Assembly (NCBI GenBank): GCA_023150935.1
Contig: JAKLJW010000021.1
Location: forward strand, 25,439 to 89,438
Direction of reading: 5' to 3'
Length of the DNA stretch: 64,000 bases
Source of the DNA: Candidatus Binatia bacterium
Lineage (GTDB): Bacteria; Desulfobacterota; Binatia; HRBIN30
Below the pieces are notes generated by a model. That model had not been told where the DNA came from, did not search any database, and saw nothing but the letters and a program-made list of their open reading frames with translations. The translations under genes and the position numbers were made by a program. This document shows positions 8,005-16,774 of the stretch, in pieces (within the stretch, counting starts at the first letter, position 1; every line of letters begins with the position of its first letter).

Positions 8005-9150
8005 CTAGCGCGACAACTCGGGCGGGTCCGGCCGCGGCAAACGGGCCTCGACCGGCAACAGGGGCGGCAGCCTCGGCGGGTCGGCCTGATACCAGTACGC
8101 CGTACTCGAGTAGTCGTTGGCCAGTGCGTTGTTGTGCCCGGTCTCGATAGTTACGCGGATCGATCGCTCGAAACGGACCGGGTCCTCGATATGGAACCGG
8201 TACATCGAGTTCTTCCCGCCCCAGGGCCAGGCATCAGTGCCACTGTAGACGCTGATACCGTGATAGGGTGCGCTGTACTCCTGCTTCGGGCAGAAGGCGG
8301 TACAGAAGTAGTCTTCGGTGCCAGTGCCGTGGAGCCGCGGCGGCCACGGTTCGCCATCGACGAAGATCATGTCGTCGCCCTCGCCGTACCAATCGTTCAC
8401 CTGCCGCTCGAAGACGTCGACATTCAGGTTGCAACCGACGTAATGGCCACGGCCCGTGACGTCGAGAATGACGTAGTTGTCCTTCCCGGTGAGGTTCGGC
8501 TGCAGCCAGGGACCGTTCATCCCCATGCCAATCCCCACCGGCCTCCGCTCGTCGAGCTGATAATCGCCGCGCCCATACCCCATGGCCCGTGCCGTCCCGG
8601 CCGTTTGTTCCACCCGGTTCCACCACGCACAAAAGCGCGCCAGGTCGGGATCGGCCTGCGGATGTTCCTCGTAGTCGATGTAGAAGAACAATAGCCTGAC
8701 GCTCGCCCCCTGGTTCTCGATCTCGAAACGCGCACCGTCCGTAAACGGCATCGGAAACCAGCAGTTGAAGCCTTTGCCGTCCTGCGGGCTCATCTGCAGC
8801 GGCAACGACACGAAGTTGCGCCGCAGCCCGAAGCCCACCCCGAAAAAGTCGCCCAACGGCACCTCGATGCCAGGTTGCGGCGCCCCATCCCAGTACGCGC
8901 GGAACACAGTCTGCCGCAGTTCGTGCGTTTCCGCCGGCACCGACATCATCGTCATCCAGACGTGCCTTACGCACCCCGGGCCATCGATCTTACCGAGCGA
9001 CACGCACTCGCCCGGCTGAACCGCCAGGCAATCCAGATTGCCCCCGCTGCGGTCCCAAGACGACAGGCGACGGCTGCGGTAATTCCGCAATCGCGCCAAA
9101 CCCGCCAGGCTCCCCGATCCGAGATCCATCCTCGCTCCCTCGCGCTGCAT
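8005..9150 (-). CDS. DUF2961 / GH172-type glycoside hydrolase-like protein
   Basis: This gene encodes 381 residues. The family is recognised from LARLRNYRSRRLSSWDRSGGN at the start, GPGCVRHVWMTM, YWDGAPQPGIEVPLGDFFG, and WYGEGDDMIFVDGEPWPPRL followed by GTGTEDYF. Family GH172 (formerly DUF2961) includes difructose-anhydride and arabinofuranosidase-type enzymes with conserved acidic catalytic residues; the E and D residues of the WYGEGDDM and GTGTEDYF segments are candidates. There is no signal peptide, so it appears cytoplasmic. AAGGAG lies 8 bases before the ATG at 9150; a second ATG at 9130 is an alternative start. The substrate is unknown. Confidence 0.85.
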   Translation of the reverse strand: MQREGARMDLGSGSLAGLARLRNYRSRRLSSWDRSGGNLDCLAVQPGECVSLGKIDGPGCVRHVWMTMMSVPAETHELRQTVFRAYWDGAPQPGIEVPLGDFFGVGFGLRRNFVSLPLQMSPQDGKGFNCWFPMPFTDGARFEIENQGASVRLLFFYIDYEEHPQADPDLARFCAWWNRVEQTAGTARAMGYGRGDYQLDERRPVGIGMGMNGPWLQPNLTGKDNYVILDVTGRGHYVGCNLNVDVFERQVNDWYGEGDDMIFVDGEPWPPRLHGTGTEDYFCTAFCPKQEYSAPYHGISVYSGTDAWPWGGKNSMYRFHIEDPVRFERSIRVTIETGHNNALANDYSSTAYWYQADPPRLPPLLPVEARLPRPDPPELSR

Positions 9151-9199
9151 ATGCCGTGCTCCTTGTCCCGCGCCCCACTGGGGCGTCCCGCGCGGGCCG

Positions 9200-9865
9200 C
9201 TAATCCCGCGCCCTCCGATAACCCTGCCGCACCGCCTCCGCCTCACTCTCGAAGTACACGCGGTTGCGCTCGCTGACGCTCCCGTACGTGCGCTGGCCCG
9301 GCAGGTGGTATACGCGGGAGCGGCGATTGCCCATGATCCGCCCCTCGATCGGCGACCCCGCGCGAGCCGCGGCCGCCCACATGCCCCGTCCCGCCGCACG
9401 CGCCTCGGCTTCGAGCCGCCGAAACTCGTCTCGATACGCGAACCGGAACCGCGTGTAAGCCCGCGCATAGCCCTGACGCACCAGCTCGCGATTGAAGAAC
9501 GTACCGTCTTCGAGGAAGACGTAGGCCAGCAACCGCCCGTACGCGTCGATCCGGTCTTCCGGCCGCACCTCCAGACGCACCCGGCGCCCGGTTAGTGCTC
9601 GCCGCGTAAACTCGGTCGCCTCGCGACCGAACGGTTCTCCCGGCCGCTCGCCATGCGCGACCTCCGGAGTGTCCACACCAATCAAGCGTACAGTTGTCTG
9701 CTGCCACCGGTCGCCGACACGGATTGTGTCGCCATCGATCACGGTCGCGACCGTAGTCCACGAGTCGCCTCTGGCATCGCCTCCTACTAGAAGGAAGCCC
9801 GCAACCACCGCCAGCAGCGCACCGAGGGCCGCCGCCAGCGTACCTCTCACGACCGGTTGTCCCAC
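9200..9865 (-). CDS. Exported staphylococcal-nuclease-family (SNase) protein
   Basis: This gene encodes 221 residues and starts with GTG, with GGGAGG 7 bases upstream. The N-terminus is a signal or anchor helix (LAAALGALLAVVAGFLLVGG). The SNase domain (about 38-160) has VIDGDTIRV, VRLIGVDTPE and DAYGRLLAYVFLEDGTF, with the acidic calcium ligands and arginines expected of an active thermonuclease. The last 45 residues (GNRRSRVYHLPGQRTYGSV) resemble the metal-binding-like tail often fused to SNase domains. Its place of action would be the periplasm or outside the cell. Confidence 0.88.
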   Translation of the reverse strand: MGQPVVRGTLAAALGALLAVVAGFLLVGGDARGDSWTTVATVIDGDTIRVGDRWQQTTVRLIGVDTPEVAHGERPGEPFGREATEFTRRALTGRRVRLEVRPEDRIDAYGRLLAYVFLEDGTFFNRELVRQGYARAYTRFRFAYRDEFRRLEAEARAAGRGMWAAAARAGSPIEGRIMGNRRSRVYHLPGQRTYGSVSERNRVYFESEAEAVRQGYRRARD

Positions 9866-10028
9866 CAGCTTTCCTCCCCGCGCACCATCTCCGTACTCGT
9901 CGCAACCGTCAAGCCCGCACCGCCGCGGTCAGTGCATACCGTGGCGGCGCCTTCGACAGGCCCGCGACGGCCACGCTGCCGCCCCCTATTTCCCGGGTAA
10001 TCCCCGCGGGTGTAGTAGTACGCCTCCC

Positions 10029-10682
10029 ATGCCCGTGCGCGTGCAAATCGCCGGCGTTTCCACCGTTGACGAGGCTCGCGTCATCGAAAGCGCGGGCGGG
10101 GATGCTATCGGCCTCACCCTCCGTCTACCCACGGGCGTGCACGACGGCCTTACCGAGGCACGGGCGCGCAGTATCGTTGCCGCGCTGCCGCCGTGCATCA
10201 CCACCGTTGCAATTACCTACGTGCGTACCGCCCGCGAGGCCATCGACCTCTGCCGCCCGCTTGGTGTCGGCGCGCTGCAGTTACACGGGGAGTTCCCCAT
10301 CGGCGATCTGCTTATGGTGCGCGCGGCCCTGCCCCACCTGAAGATCATTCGCGCCGTCCATGTTACGGGGCCCGAGGTCATCGCCGCCGCCCGCCGGTTG
10401 GAGCAACGCGTCGATGCCCTCATCCTCGACACCTACGACCCGGACACCGGCCGTCACGGTGCCACCGGCAAGACCCACGACTGGTCGATCAGCCGCGCCA
10501 TTGTCGACGCCGTTCGCGTACCGGTTATGCTTGCCGGCGGCCTCAACCCGGCCAACGTCGCCGCCGCGATCCACGCGGTACGTCCGTGGGGCGTCGACGT
10601 TCATACCGGCGTGGAACATCCCGACGGCCGCCGCGACTTCACTCGCATCCGCGACTTCATCGTCCGCGCGAAGATGGCTTGA
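10029..10682 (+). CDS. TrpF-like phosphoribosylanthranilate isomerase homologue lacking the catalytic Cys
   Basis: This 217-residue single TIM-barrel is clearly related to TrpF. VQIAGVSTVDEARVIESAGG occupies the first strand, then GVGALQLHG, ILDTYDPDTGRHGATGKTHDW and VMLAGGLNPANVAAAI. The Asp of the LDTYDP segment, where TrpF has its general acid, is kept. The usual KICG motif with the catalytic cysteine reads QIAG, so Cys is Ala. The late phosphate-binding motif (GVDVSSGVE in TrpF) reads GVDVHTGVE. There are no other trp genes nearby. It may be a paralogue with another substrate or an impaired isomerase. Confidence 0.8.
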   Translation: MPVRVQIAGVSTVDEARVIESAGGDAIGLTLRLPTGVHDGLTEARARSIVAALPPCITTVAITYVRTAREAIDLCRPLGVGALQLHGEFPIGDLLMVRAALPHLKIIRAVHVTGPEVIAAARRLEQRVDALILDTYDPDTGRHGATGKTHDWSISRAIVDAVRVPVMLAGGLNPANVAAAIHAVRPWGVDVHTGVEHPDGRRDFTRIRDFIVRAKMA

Positions 10683-10714
10683 CCTGACACGCGCGCAGAG
10701 GTTTACCACCCGCC

Positions 10715-11272
10715 ATGGCTAGAATTCCCTACGTGAACGCCGACACCGCCCCCGAACCGGTCCGCGACCTTCTCGCGCGTCTGCCCGTGCCCCTGAACAT
10801 CTTCAAGATGATGGCGCACGCGCAAACGAACTTCCGGGCGTGGATACGCCTCGGAGCCTCTATCCTCGGCGAGCAGAAGCTCGACGCCCGCTTGCGCGAA
10901 CTGGCTATTCTCCGCGTCGCGCAGCTTTCCCCGGCCCGTTACGAATGGGTGCAACACGTGCCCATCGCCCTGTCCACAGGAGCCACGCCGGAACAGATCG
11001 ACGCGCTCGAACGCGGTGACAGTGACGCTCCATGCTTCACCGACGAGGAAAGGCTCGTCCTCGACTTTACTACCGAGGTCCTGCGCGACGTGCGGGCTTC
11101 GGACTCCACGTTCGCCGCCATGGCTCGCCGCTTTTCATCGCAGGAAATCGTCGAGCTGATCCTCGCCATCGGCTTCTATATGACAGTTGCTCGCGTCATG
11201 GAGACGACGGATATCGATCTCGAACCGGGCGCCGGGCTGGCGGTGGTCGAGGCACTCAAGCAAGAGCTTTAG
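10715..11272 (+). CDS. Carboxymuconolactone decarboxylase (CMD/AhpD-like) family protein
   Basis: This 185-residue protein is all-helical. The CMD motif lies in LDARLRELAILRVAQLSPARYEWVQHVPIA (about 52-82), followed by GATPEQIDAL and DEERLVLDFTTEVLRD. The CxxC thiol pair of AhpD peroxidase partners is absent; the position reads RYEW. That variant occurs in a large subgroup of uncharacterised CMD proteins. It starts 32 bases after the TrpF-like gene on the same strand and is probably co-transcribed. The reaction is unknown. Confidence 0.82.
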   Translation: MARIPYVNADTAPEPVRDLLARLPVPLNIFKMMAHAQTNFRAWIRLGASILGEQKLDARLRELAILRVAQLSPARYEWVQHVPIALSTGATPEQIDALERGDSDAPCFTDEERLVLDFTTEVLRDVRASDSTFAAMARRFSSQEIVELILAIGFYMTVARVMETTDIDLEPGAGLAVVEALKQEL

Positions 11273-11313
11273 CGGCCACTTCCGCCCCCCGGGTGCCCCG
11301 CGCGCCGGTCGCC

Positions 11314-12384
11314 TCAACCGACCAGCGCCACGGTCTTGATCTGTATCCACACCGCGCCGCCCGGCTCGATATCGAGAGCGGCGACGGACCGGCGCGTAAT
11401 GCGCGCCAGGATGGGCACCTCGCCTACCTGCACGCGGACCAGCATGAGTGCCGGATGAGCGTCGGTGCCGATCGCGAGGACGCGCGCGGGCAGCGTATTG
11501 AGGATGCTCGTGGCGACCACGGGTTCGCGCGCGATGCTGACATCGCGCGCCAGAACACGCACGCGCGCGCGCTGTCCGGGCTCGCGGCCGAGATCGCGCA
11601 CCCACAGCGACCCGCCGGCAAACGCCACCCTGGCGAGGTGCCACTCGGCATCACGCTCTACCACCGTGCAGTCCAGCACCACGCCCGCATCGTCCCCGAG
11701 GCGAAGCGGCAGATCGAGGCGAGCCAGCGTTTCGGTCAGCGGCCCGTGTGCCACGTCGCGACCGTCTTCCATGACCACGACGTAGTCGGCGAGGCGCGCC
11801 ACTTCGTCCGGTGTGTGCGTCACGTAGACGACCGGGATCGCCAGATCGTCGCGCAAGCGTTCGAGGTAAGGTAGAACCTCCTGGCGGCGGGCCAGATCGA
11901 GGGCCGCCAATGGTTCGTCCATCAACAACAGCCGAGGGCTGGTGGCCAGCGCGCGCGCGATCGCCACCCGCTGCTGTTCGCCGCCCGAAAGCCGCTCGGG
12001 CCTTCTGGCCAGCAGATGTCCTATGCCGAGCAACTCGATGGCATGATCGAGCGACACGCGCCGGTCACCGGCGGCGATGCGCCGCCGGCCGAAATCCAGA
12101 TTGGCGGCCACCGAAAGGTGCGGGAAGAGCCGCGCCTCCTGGAATACGTAACCCAGCGCTCGGAGATGGGTTGGAACCCGGCGCCGGCCGTCCTGCCAGA
12201 CTTCGCCGTTGACCGCCAGAAATCCGTGATCGGTCCGCTCCAACCCGGCAATGCAGCGCAGGAGCGTGGTCTTCCCCGAGCCCGAGGCGCCGAAGAGCAT
12301 GGTAACGCCGTCCCCGGGCAGCTCCAAATCGACGTCCAGCGAGAAGCCGCTGTAGGCGAGACGAAAGCGCGCGCGCACGCTCAC
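11314..12384 (-). CDS. modC: Molybdate ABC transporter ATP-binding protein ModC
   Basis: This gene encodes 356 residues. The GTG start at 12384 overlaps the modB stop as GTGA. The ATPase domain has Walker [21 protein letters not shown]-loop [15 protein letters not shown], signature [18 protein letters not shown], Walker [13 protein letters not shown] and the H-loop VTHTPDEV. The C-terminal 130 residues form a TOBE/MOP-type oxyanion-binding extension (about 285-356, [13 protein letters not shown]), the mark of ModC over other ATPases. It energises molybdate import at the inner membrane together with ModB and ModA. Confidence 0.92.
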   Translation of the reverse strand: MSVRARFRLAYSGFSLDVDLELPGDGVTMLFGASGSGKTTLLRCIAGLERTDHGFLAVNGEVWQDGRRRVPTHLRALGYVFQEARLFPHLSVAANLDFGRRRIAAGDRRVSLDHAIELLGIGHLLARRPERLSGGEQQRVAIARALATSPRLLLMDEPLAALDLARRQEVLPYLERLRDDLAIPVVYVTHTPDEVARLADYVVVMEDGRDVAHGPLTETLARLDLPLRLGDDAGVVLDCTVVERDAEWHLARVAFAGGSLWVRDLGREPGQRARVRVLARDVSIAREPVVATSILNTLPARVLAIGTDAHPALMLVRVQVGEVPILARITRRSVAALDIEPGGAVWIQIKTVALVG

Positions 12385-13052
12385 GGCCGGCGCCCCGGCT
12401 TGAAGACCGACAGCATCAGCAAGACCGCGAACGAGAAGGCCAGCAACCCACCCGCAAGCCAGTGGGCCCGCTCGTATTCGAAAGCCTCGACGTAATTGTA
12501 CACGCTCATCGACAGCACCCTGGTCTTGCCGGGGATGTTGCCGCCGATCATCAGTACCACGCCGAACTCGCCCACGGTGTGGGCGAAGCCCAGGATCGCG
12601 GCGGTAATCACACCCGGCCGCGCCAGGGGCAGAATCACGGAGAAGAACGTGTCCCACGGCGCGGCCCGCAACGTCGCCGCCACCTCGATGGGCCGATCGC
12701 CCACCGCCTCAAAGGCCTGCTGCAGCGGCTGCACTACGAACGGCATCGTGTAGATGACCGACGCCACCACCAGACCCGGGAACGTGAACGGCAGCAGTCC
12801 CAACCCCATCTCCTCCGTCATGCGGCCGATCGGCCCGTGCGGTCCCATCAGCACCAACAGGTAGAAGCCGAGCACCGTCGGTGGCAGCACCAGCGGCAAC
12901 GTTACCACGGCAGCGATGGGACCTTTGAGTCGACTATGGGTGCGCGCCAACCACCAGGCAATCGGTGTGCCGACGACCAGGAGAAGCACGGTGCTAACGG
13001 TCGCCAACGCAACCGTGATCCTGATCGCCGCGATATCGTCCGCGCTCAGCAT
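12381..13052 (-). CDS. modB: Molybdate ABC transporter permease ModB
   Basis: This 223-residue inner-membrane permease has about five to six transmembrane helices. The start [14 protein letters not shown] follows GAGGTG at good spacing. Family motifs are [19 protein letters not shown] near the middle and the EAA-type loop [26 protein letters not shown] that contacts Mod[22 protein letters not shown] matches ModB proteins closely. It is coupled to modC. Confidence 0.93.
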   Translation of the reverse strand: MLSADDIAAIRITVALATVSTVLLLVVGTPIAWWLARTHSRLKGPIAAVVTLPLVLPPTVLGFYLLVLMGPHGPIGRMTEEMGLGLLPFTFPGLVVASVIYTMPFVVQPLQQAFEAVGDRPIEVAATLRAAPWDTFFSVILPLARPGVITAAILGFAHTVGEFGVVLMIGGNIPGKTRVLSMSVYNYVEAFEYERAHWLAGGLLAFSFAVLLMLSVFKPGRRP

Positions 13053-13208
13053 TGCCACCACCTCACGGTCCCTCTTCCGACCGGCGGCCCGCGCCCGGAC
13101 CGCCGAACGCAAAGACGGCTCGCGGACCCGCAGCCGCCCCTCCCGTGTTCGCCGCTACCGTTTCCGCCGCCGGCGCTCCCGCGTCGGTCATTCGTTTACC
13201 GCACCGGG

Positions 13209-13949
13209 TCATAACATGTAACCGAAAGACCTGATGACCGTCCGCGCGGCCTCGCCCTGTAAATACCCGACGAAGGCGTCCACGGCGCGCTTTCCCCTCC
13301 CCTTTACTAGTACCGCCGCGTCCTGACGAATCGGCGGATGGAGATCTGCCGGAACGGTCCATGCCGAACCCGCCGTAATGCGGCCATCGGTCTGCACCTG
13401 CGACAGCGCCACAAAGCCCAGCTCGCAGTTGCCACTGGCGACGAATTGATACGCCTGGGACACGTTCTCGGCGACCACGAATTTAGGCTGCACCACCGCC
13501 AACAGACCGAGCGCCCCGAGCGTGCCGACCGCGGACGCACCGTAGGGCGCCAGCCTGGGGTTGGCGATCGCAAGATGTCGGAAGTTCCCGGCCTTCAACA
13601 CCGCGCCCCGGTCATCGACGAATCCTGGCTTGGCCGACCACAGGACGAGCACGCCGACGGCGTAGGTGAAACGGCTCCCGGCGATCGCCAGTCCGTCCGC
13701 TTCGAGTCTTTCCGGAGTGGCGGCGTCGGCGGCCAGCAGCACGTCGAACGGCGCCCCGTTGCGGATCTGCGCATAGAACTGCCCCGTCGACCCGAACGAC
13801 GCCACGATCTTGTGCCCGGTTTCCCTCTCGAAACCGGCCGCGAGGCGCCGCATCGGCGCCGCGAAGTTGGAGGCGACGGCCACCGACACATCGTCGGCCC
13901 ACGCTGCCGACGCACAGATCAACGCGACGATAACCGTAATCCGATGCAT
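13209..13949 (-). CDS. modA: Molybdate-binding periplasmic protein ModA
   Basis: This gene encodes 246 residues with signal peptide MHRITVIVALICASAAWA. The mature protein begins DDVSVAVASNFAAPMRRLA, the typical ModA opening. FGSTGQFYAQIRNGAPFDVLLAAD supplies ligand-binding positions. A later stretch includes NPRLAPYGASAV and NVSQAYQFVASGNCELGFVALSQV. It delivers molybdate or tungstate to ModBC. The 156 bases between modA and modB hold no gene I can support. Confidence 0.93.
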   Translation of the reverse strand: MHRITVIVALICASAAWADDVSVAVASNFAAPMRRLAAGFERETGHKIVASFGSTGQFYAQIRNGAPFDVLLAADAATPERLEADGLAIAGSRFTYAVGVLVLWSAKPGFVDDRGAVLKAGNFRHLAIANPRLAPYGASAVGTLGALGLLAVVQPKFVVAENVSQAYQFVASGNCELGFVALSQVQTDGRITAGSAWTVPADLHPPIRQDAAVLVKGRGKRAVDAFVGYLQGEAARTVIRSFGYML

Positions 13950-14003
13950 CCCGAGATGCTCACCCCACACTTGTGCACGCGGCGCCGGTCCCACTCCATG
14001 TCT

Positions 14004-14168
14004 TCATGCCATTTGCACGGTCGGGGTCACCGTCGGCGGCGGCGACGGTGTCGGCGTGGTCCCGAATCCCGTGATGCGGTTCTCTCCACAGCCACTCCAT
14101 ATCGCCGCCCCAATAGCCAACACGAGGGCAACGACGCCTGCTCGTAGCCTCGTGCGTCGTCCGCTCAC
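14004..14168 (-). CDS. Tiny lipoprotein with Pro/Thr tail, coupled to LLM gene
   Basis: This gene encodes 54 residues. The GTG at 14168 overlaps the upstream oxidoreductase stop as GTGA. A basic start and hydrophobic helix (LRAGVVALVLAIGAAIWSGC) end in a lipobox-like WSGC, so a lipid-anchored mature end CGENRITGFG is expected. The remainder is Pro/Thr-rich (TTPTPSPPPTVTPTVQMA), resembling the tail of the secreted protein at 15141-16208. Trp at the lipobox -3 position is atypical. No function is known; the gene could be overlooked because of its size. Confidence 0.45.
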   Translation of the reverse strand: MSGRRTRLRAGVVALVLAIGAAIWSGCGENRITGFGTTPTPSPPPTVTPTVQMA

Positions 14169-15010
14169 CCCAGCGACCCCACGAACGCCGCGTGCCGGTC
14201 GAGGACACGCAACACGGTGTCCCGGTCCGCCGCCGGCAACCCGAGCGTTACCCGGTCCACCCCGGCCTTGCGGTAGCACTCGATCGCGTCGGCGTCCGCG
14301 GCCGCTCCGAAAATGGTGCACTGCAGCGTGCGCGGATCGCGCCCTCGTTTCTCGGCCCGCGCCCGCACATCGTCGATACCCGCCACGACCGCCTCGGCAT
14401 TGAGCCCGAGCGGCAGCCAGCCGTCGCAGTAATCGGCAACTCGTTGTCGTACCTGGGCCGAATGGCCCCCGAGCAGAATCGGTGGGTGCGGTTTCTGCGC
14501 CGGCTTGGGCCATGACCAGATCTTATCGAAGTCGACAAACCGCCCGTGGTATTCGGCTTCGTCGCGCGCCCATATTTCCTTCATTGCCAGCACCCGCTCC
14601 CGCAACAGCTCCCAGCGGGTCTTGAAAGCCGTACCGTGATTGGCCATCTCCTCGGCGTTCCACCCGCCGCCGATCCCGAATATCAACCGCCCGTTCGACA
14701 GCGCATCGAGCGTCGCCACCTCTTTTGCGGTGATGATCGGGTCGCGTTGGATGAGCAAACAGATGCCGCTCGCCACCTTGAGCTTCGTGGTCACCGCGGC
14801 CGCCATCGTCAGCGCCACGAACAGGTCGTGGGTGTGCCAGTAGTCCTCCGGCAGCGGTCCGCCGCCAGGCCACGGCGACACACGGCTCGCCGGTATATGC
14901 GTGTGTTCGGGGAACCACAGCGACTCGAAGCCACGCTCCTCGGCCGCCCGCGCCAGGTCATCGGGGCGTATGGAGTAATCCGTAGCGAACATCATCAGGC
15001 CGAACTGCAT
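14165..15010 (-). CDS. LLM-class (luciferase-like, F420-type) oxidoreductase
   Basis: This gene encodes 281 residues, starting at MQFGLMMFATDYS after an AGGAGGAG site. It is a TIM-barrel of the bacterial-luciferase superfamily, close to the TIGR03619 F420-dependent group. LARAAEERGFESLWFPEHTHIP opens the fold; LIQRDPIITAKEVATLDALSNGR and GIGGGWNAEEM are the flavin/F420-binding hallmarks, then PPILLGGHSAQVRQRVADY. The substrate is unknown. Its last bases are shared with a tiny downstream lipoprotein gene. Confidence 0.88.
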   Translation of the reverse strand: MQFGLMMFATDYSIRPDDLARAAEERGFESLWFPEHTHIPASRVSPWPGGGPLPEDYWHTHDLFVALTMAAAVTTKLKVASGICLLIQRDPIITAKEVATLDALSNGRLIFGIGGGWNAEEMANHGTAFKTRWELLRERVLAMKEIWARDEAEYHGRFVDFDKIWSWPKPAQKPHPPILLGGHSAQVRQRVADYCDGWLPLGLNAEAVVAGIDDVRARAEKRGRDPRTLQCTIFGAAADADAIECYRKAGVDRVTLGLPAADRDTVLRVLDRHAAFVGSLG

Positions 15011-15140
15011 GCCGCGCTCCTCCTGTGAGGAGCACCTTGGCAAAGCGCACGGGCGAACGCCAGTCAGGTTAGCCCCGATCGGGACGGCGTGGTAAGAAAC
15101 GGCACCGGCGCCACGCGAGGGCGGCCGTCAAGGAGACGAG

Positions 15141-16208
15141 ATGAGGCATACAGGGTTGTCGTGGCTAACCGCTCCGGCGCTGTCGGCGGTCGCGATCGGG
15201 GTCCTTGCGCTACCAGCTGCCGCCGCCGCGGCGACAACGCTTTCGATATCGCACAACAGCGCCCCGGCAGGCGCCTCGGTCGACATGTGTGTCACGCTCA
15301 CCGGCGGCGAGCGGCGAATCGCGGGCATCCAGGGAAACATCCTGCTGGATGCACGCTGCGCCAACGTCATTCGCGGCTCCGGAGACAGCGCCGAGTGTAC
15401 CGTGGGACCCGCTGCCGCCCAGAGTGGCAAACAGCTCACCACCGTCATCGGTGGACCGATGTGCGGCAACAGCCCCAACTGCGTGCGCACCCTGCTACTC
15501 GCCTTCGACAATACGGATCCGATCGAGGATGGGACCCTGTTCTGCTGCGCCTTCACCATCCCGACCTCGGCGCCCGAAGGCGACTGCGTCTTCCAATTCT
15601 CGAAGGTGCGCGGCGGTACCGGTGCCGGCCAGCCCATTTTCGACATCGACACCCGCCCCGGCATCCTCTCCGTCAGCGGCGGTTCCCGCGGATCCTCCCG
15701 TCCGGGTAGCGCGGTTGACGGCGGCCTCACCGGCGCACCGCCGGTGGCCGCGGGGGGCGCCGAGCCCGCACCGCCGGGCGCACCGGCTGCGGGTCAATCC
15801 GCGCCGGCCGCGCCGGGATCCGCTCCGGCCGCCCCCGTCGGTCAAAGAGCCATCCCGCCCACGCTCGCCGCACCGGTGCCCGAGCACGGCGACCCCGGGC
15901 CGACGCCGGCCCCGGTCGCGCCCGAAACCGGAGCTCTGCCGGTTGGCGCAACGCCCGGCGCAGCGCCAACCTTGAGTGGGCCGGCGGCACCCGCCTTGCC
16001 CCCACGCACAGCGCCGGCCGCCGGCACCGAGACTCCCGCCGCGGCCGCAACCGCCGGCACCAAACCCACGGCGGCGAGCACCGTGGCCGCCGCCGCGGTC
16101 GCAACCCCGACCAAACCCGCACCGACCCGCACGCCGACGGTATCGCTGCCGACGACCACACCCACAACCCCGGGCGGCTGGTTCAGCGGGTGTCACGTGC
16201 GGCGCTGA
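15141..16208 (+). CDS. Secreted cohesin-like protein with Pro/Ala/Thr-rich tail
   Basis: This gene encodes 355 residues. Signal peptide (LTAPALSAVAIGVLALPAAA) precedes a cohesin-like beta-sandwich (about 33-175): TTLSISHNSAPAGASVDMCV, IAGIQGNILLDARCANV and FTIPTSAPEGDCVFQFS. Cohesin folds usually lack the cysteines seen here; there are about seven, suggesting disulfides. Residues 176-340 are a long Ala/Pro/Thr linker, ending in TRTPTVSLPTTTPTTPGGW and a last Cys. The layout suggests a surface-exposed or extracellular adhesive module, but no partner dockerin is visible in the window. Confidence 0.7.
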   Translation: MRHTGLSWLTAPALSAVAIGVLALPAAAAAATTLSISHNSAPAGASVDMCVTLTGGERRIAGIQGNILLDARCANVIRGSGDSAECTVGPAAAQSGKQLTTVIGGPMCGNSPNCVRTLLLAFDNTDPIEDGTLFCCAFTIPTSAPEGDCVFQFSKVRGGTGAGQPIFDIDTRPGILSVSGGSRGSSRPGSAVDGGLTGAPPVAAGGAEPAPPGAPAAGQSAPAAPGSAPAAPVGQRAIPPTLAAPVPEHGDPGPTPAPVAPETGALPVGATPGAAPTLSGPAAPALPPRTAPAAGTETPAAAATAGTKPTAASTVAAAAVATPTKPAPTRTPTVSLPTTTPTTPGGWFSGCHVRR

Positions 16209-16224
16209 CCGCGTCGCCCTTCGT

Positions 16225-16647
16225 TTACTGGAGGTAACGCGGTGGCTGGGCGCGCGGATGCAGAGGCTTGCGGCTCGCAAAGCCGCCCTCGACGGTGTGG
16301 TAGTGCGAGATCTCCTTCTCGCCATACTGCCAACACAGGAGCACCACCTCGCCGTCGATCTCGGCCGGGAAATCGACCAGACCGAGTTCCAGTCCCTTGA
16401 ACTTACCGCCACAGTCCTCGATCTCGCCGAGCAGAGCTTCCACCTCCGCGATCACCGGCTGCAGGTCCGGCCGCAACTCGACGATCTCGGCCATGGTCAG
16501 ATCGTCCGCCGGTGCGCCGGTCACCCGCGCCAGCTCCGCCACTCCCTCGCGCAGCACGTGAGTGCCGCGTTGCAGACGTTCCATGATGAGCTCCAGTTTT
16601 GGAATCAACGCGTTCGCTTGCCGCACGCTGAAGAGCCGGTCACTCAC
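16225..16647 (-). CDS. DUF2203 family protein
   Basis: This 140-residue protein begins with GTG at 16647, with GGGAGG 6 bases upstream. The family is recognised from LFSVRQANALIPKLELIMER at the N-terminus, IEDCGGKFKGLELGLVDFPA and VVLLCWQYGEKEISHYHTVEGGF in the C-terminal part, ending ASRKPL. The N-terminal half is a helical hairpin. The function of the family is unknown. It is divergent from lon. Confidence 0.88.
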   Translation of the reverse strand: MSDRLFSVRQANALIPKLELIMERLQRGTHVLREGVAELARVTGAPADDLTMAEIVELRPDLQPVIAEVEALLGEIEDCGGKFKGLELGLVDFPAEIDGEVVLLCWQYGEKEISHYHTVEGGFASRKPLHPRAQPPRYLQ

Positions 16648-16774
16648 GCCAGACCTCCCGCCGATTACGGGTTGCGTTATCGAGCGCCCCGGTTCTTGTC
16701 AAACTCCACGCACGTATCGGCGAGACCGACGCACGTACCTTGTCGCTCCCACCCACCTGTATTAGATTCCGCGC

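Noticed and set aside
13063..13208. Possible small gene between modA and modB
   Set aside because: Only Arg/Gly-rich short frames without a start signal; treated as intergenic.
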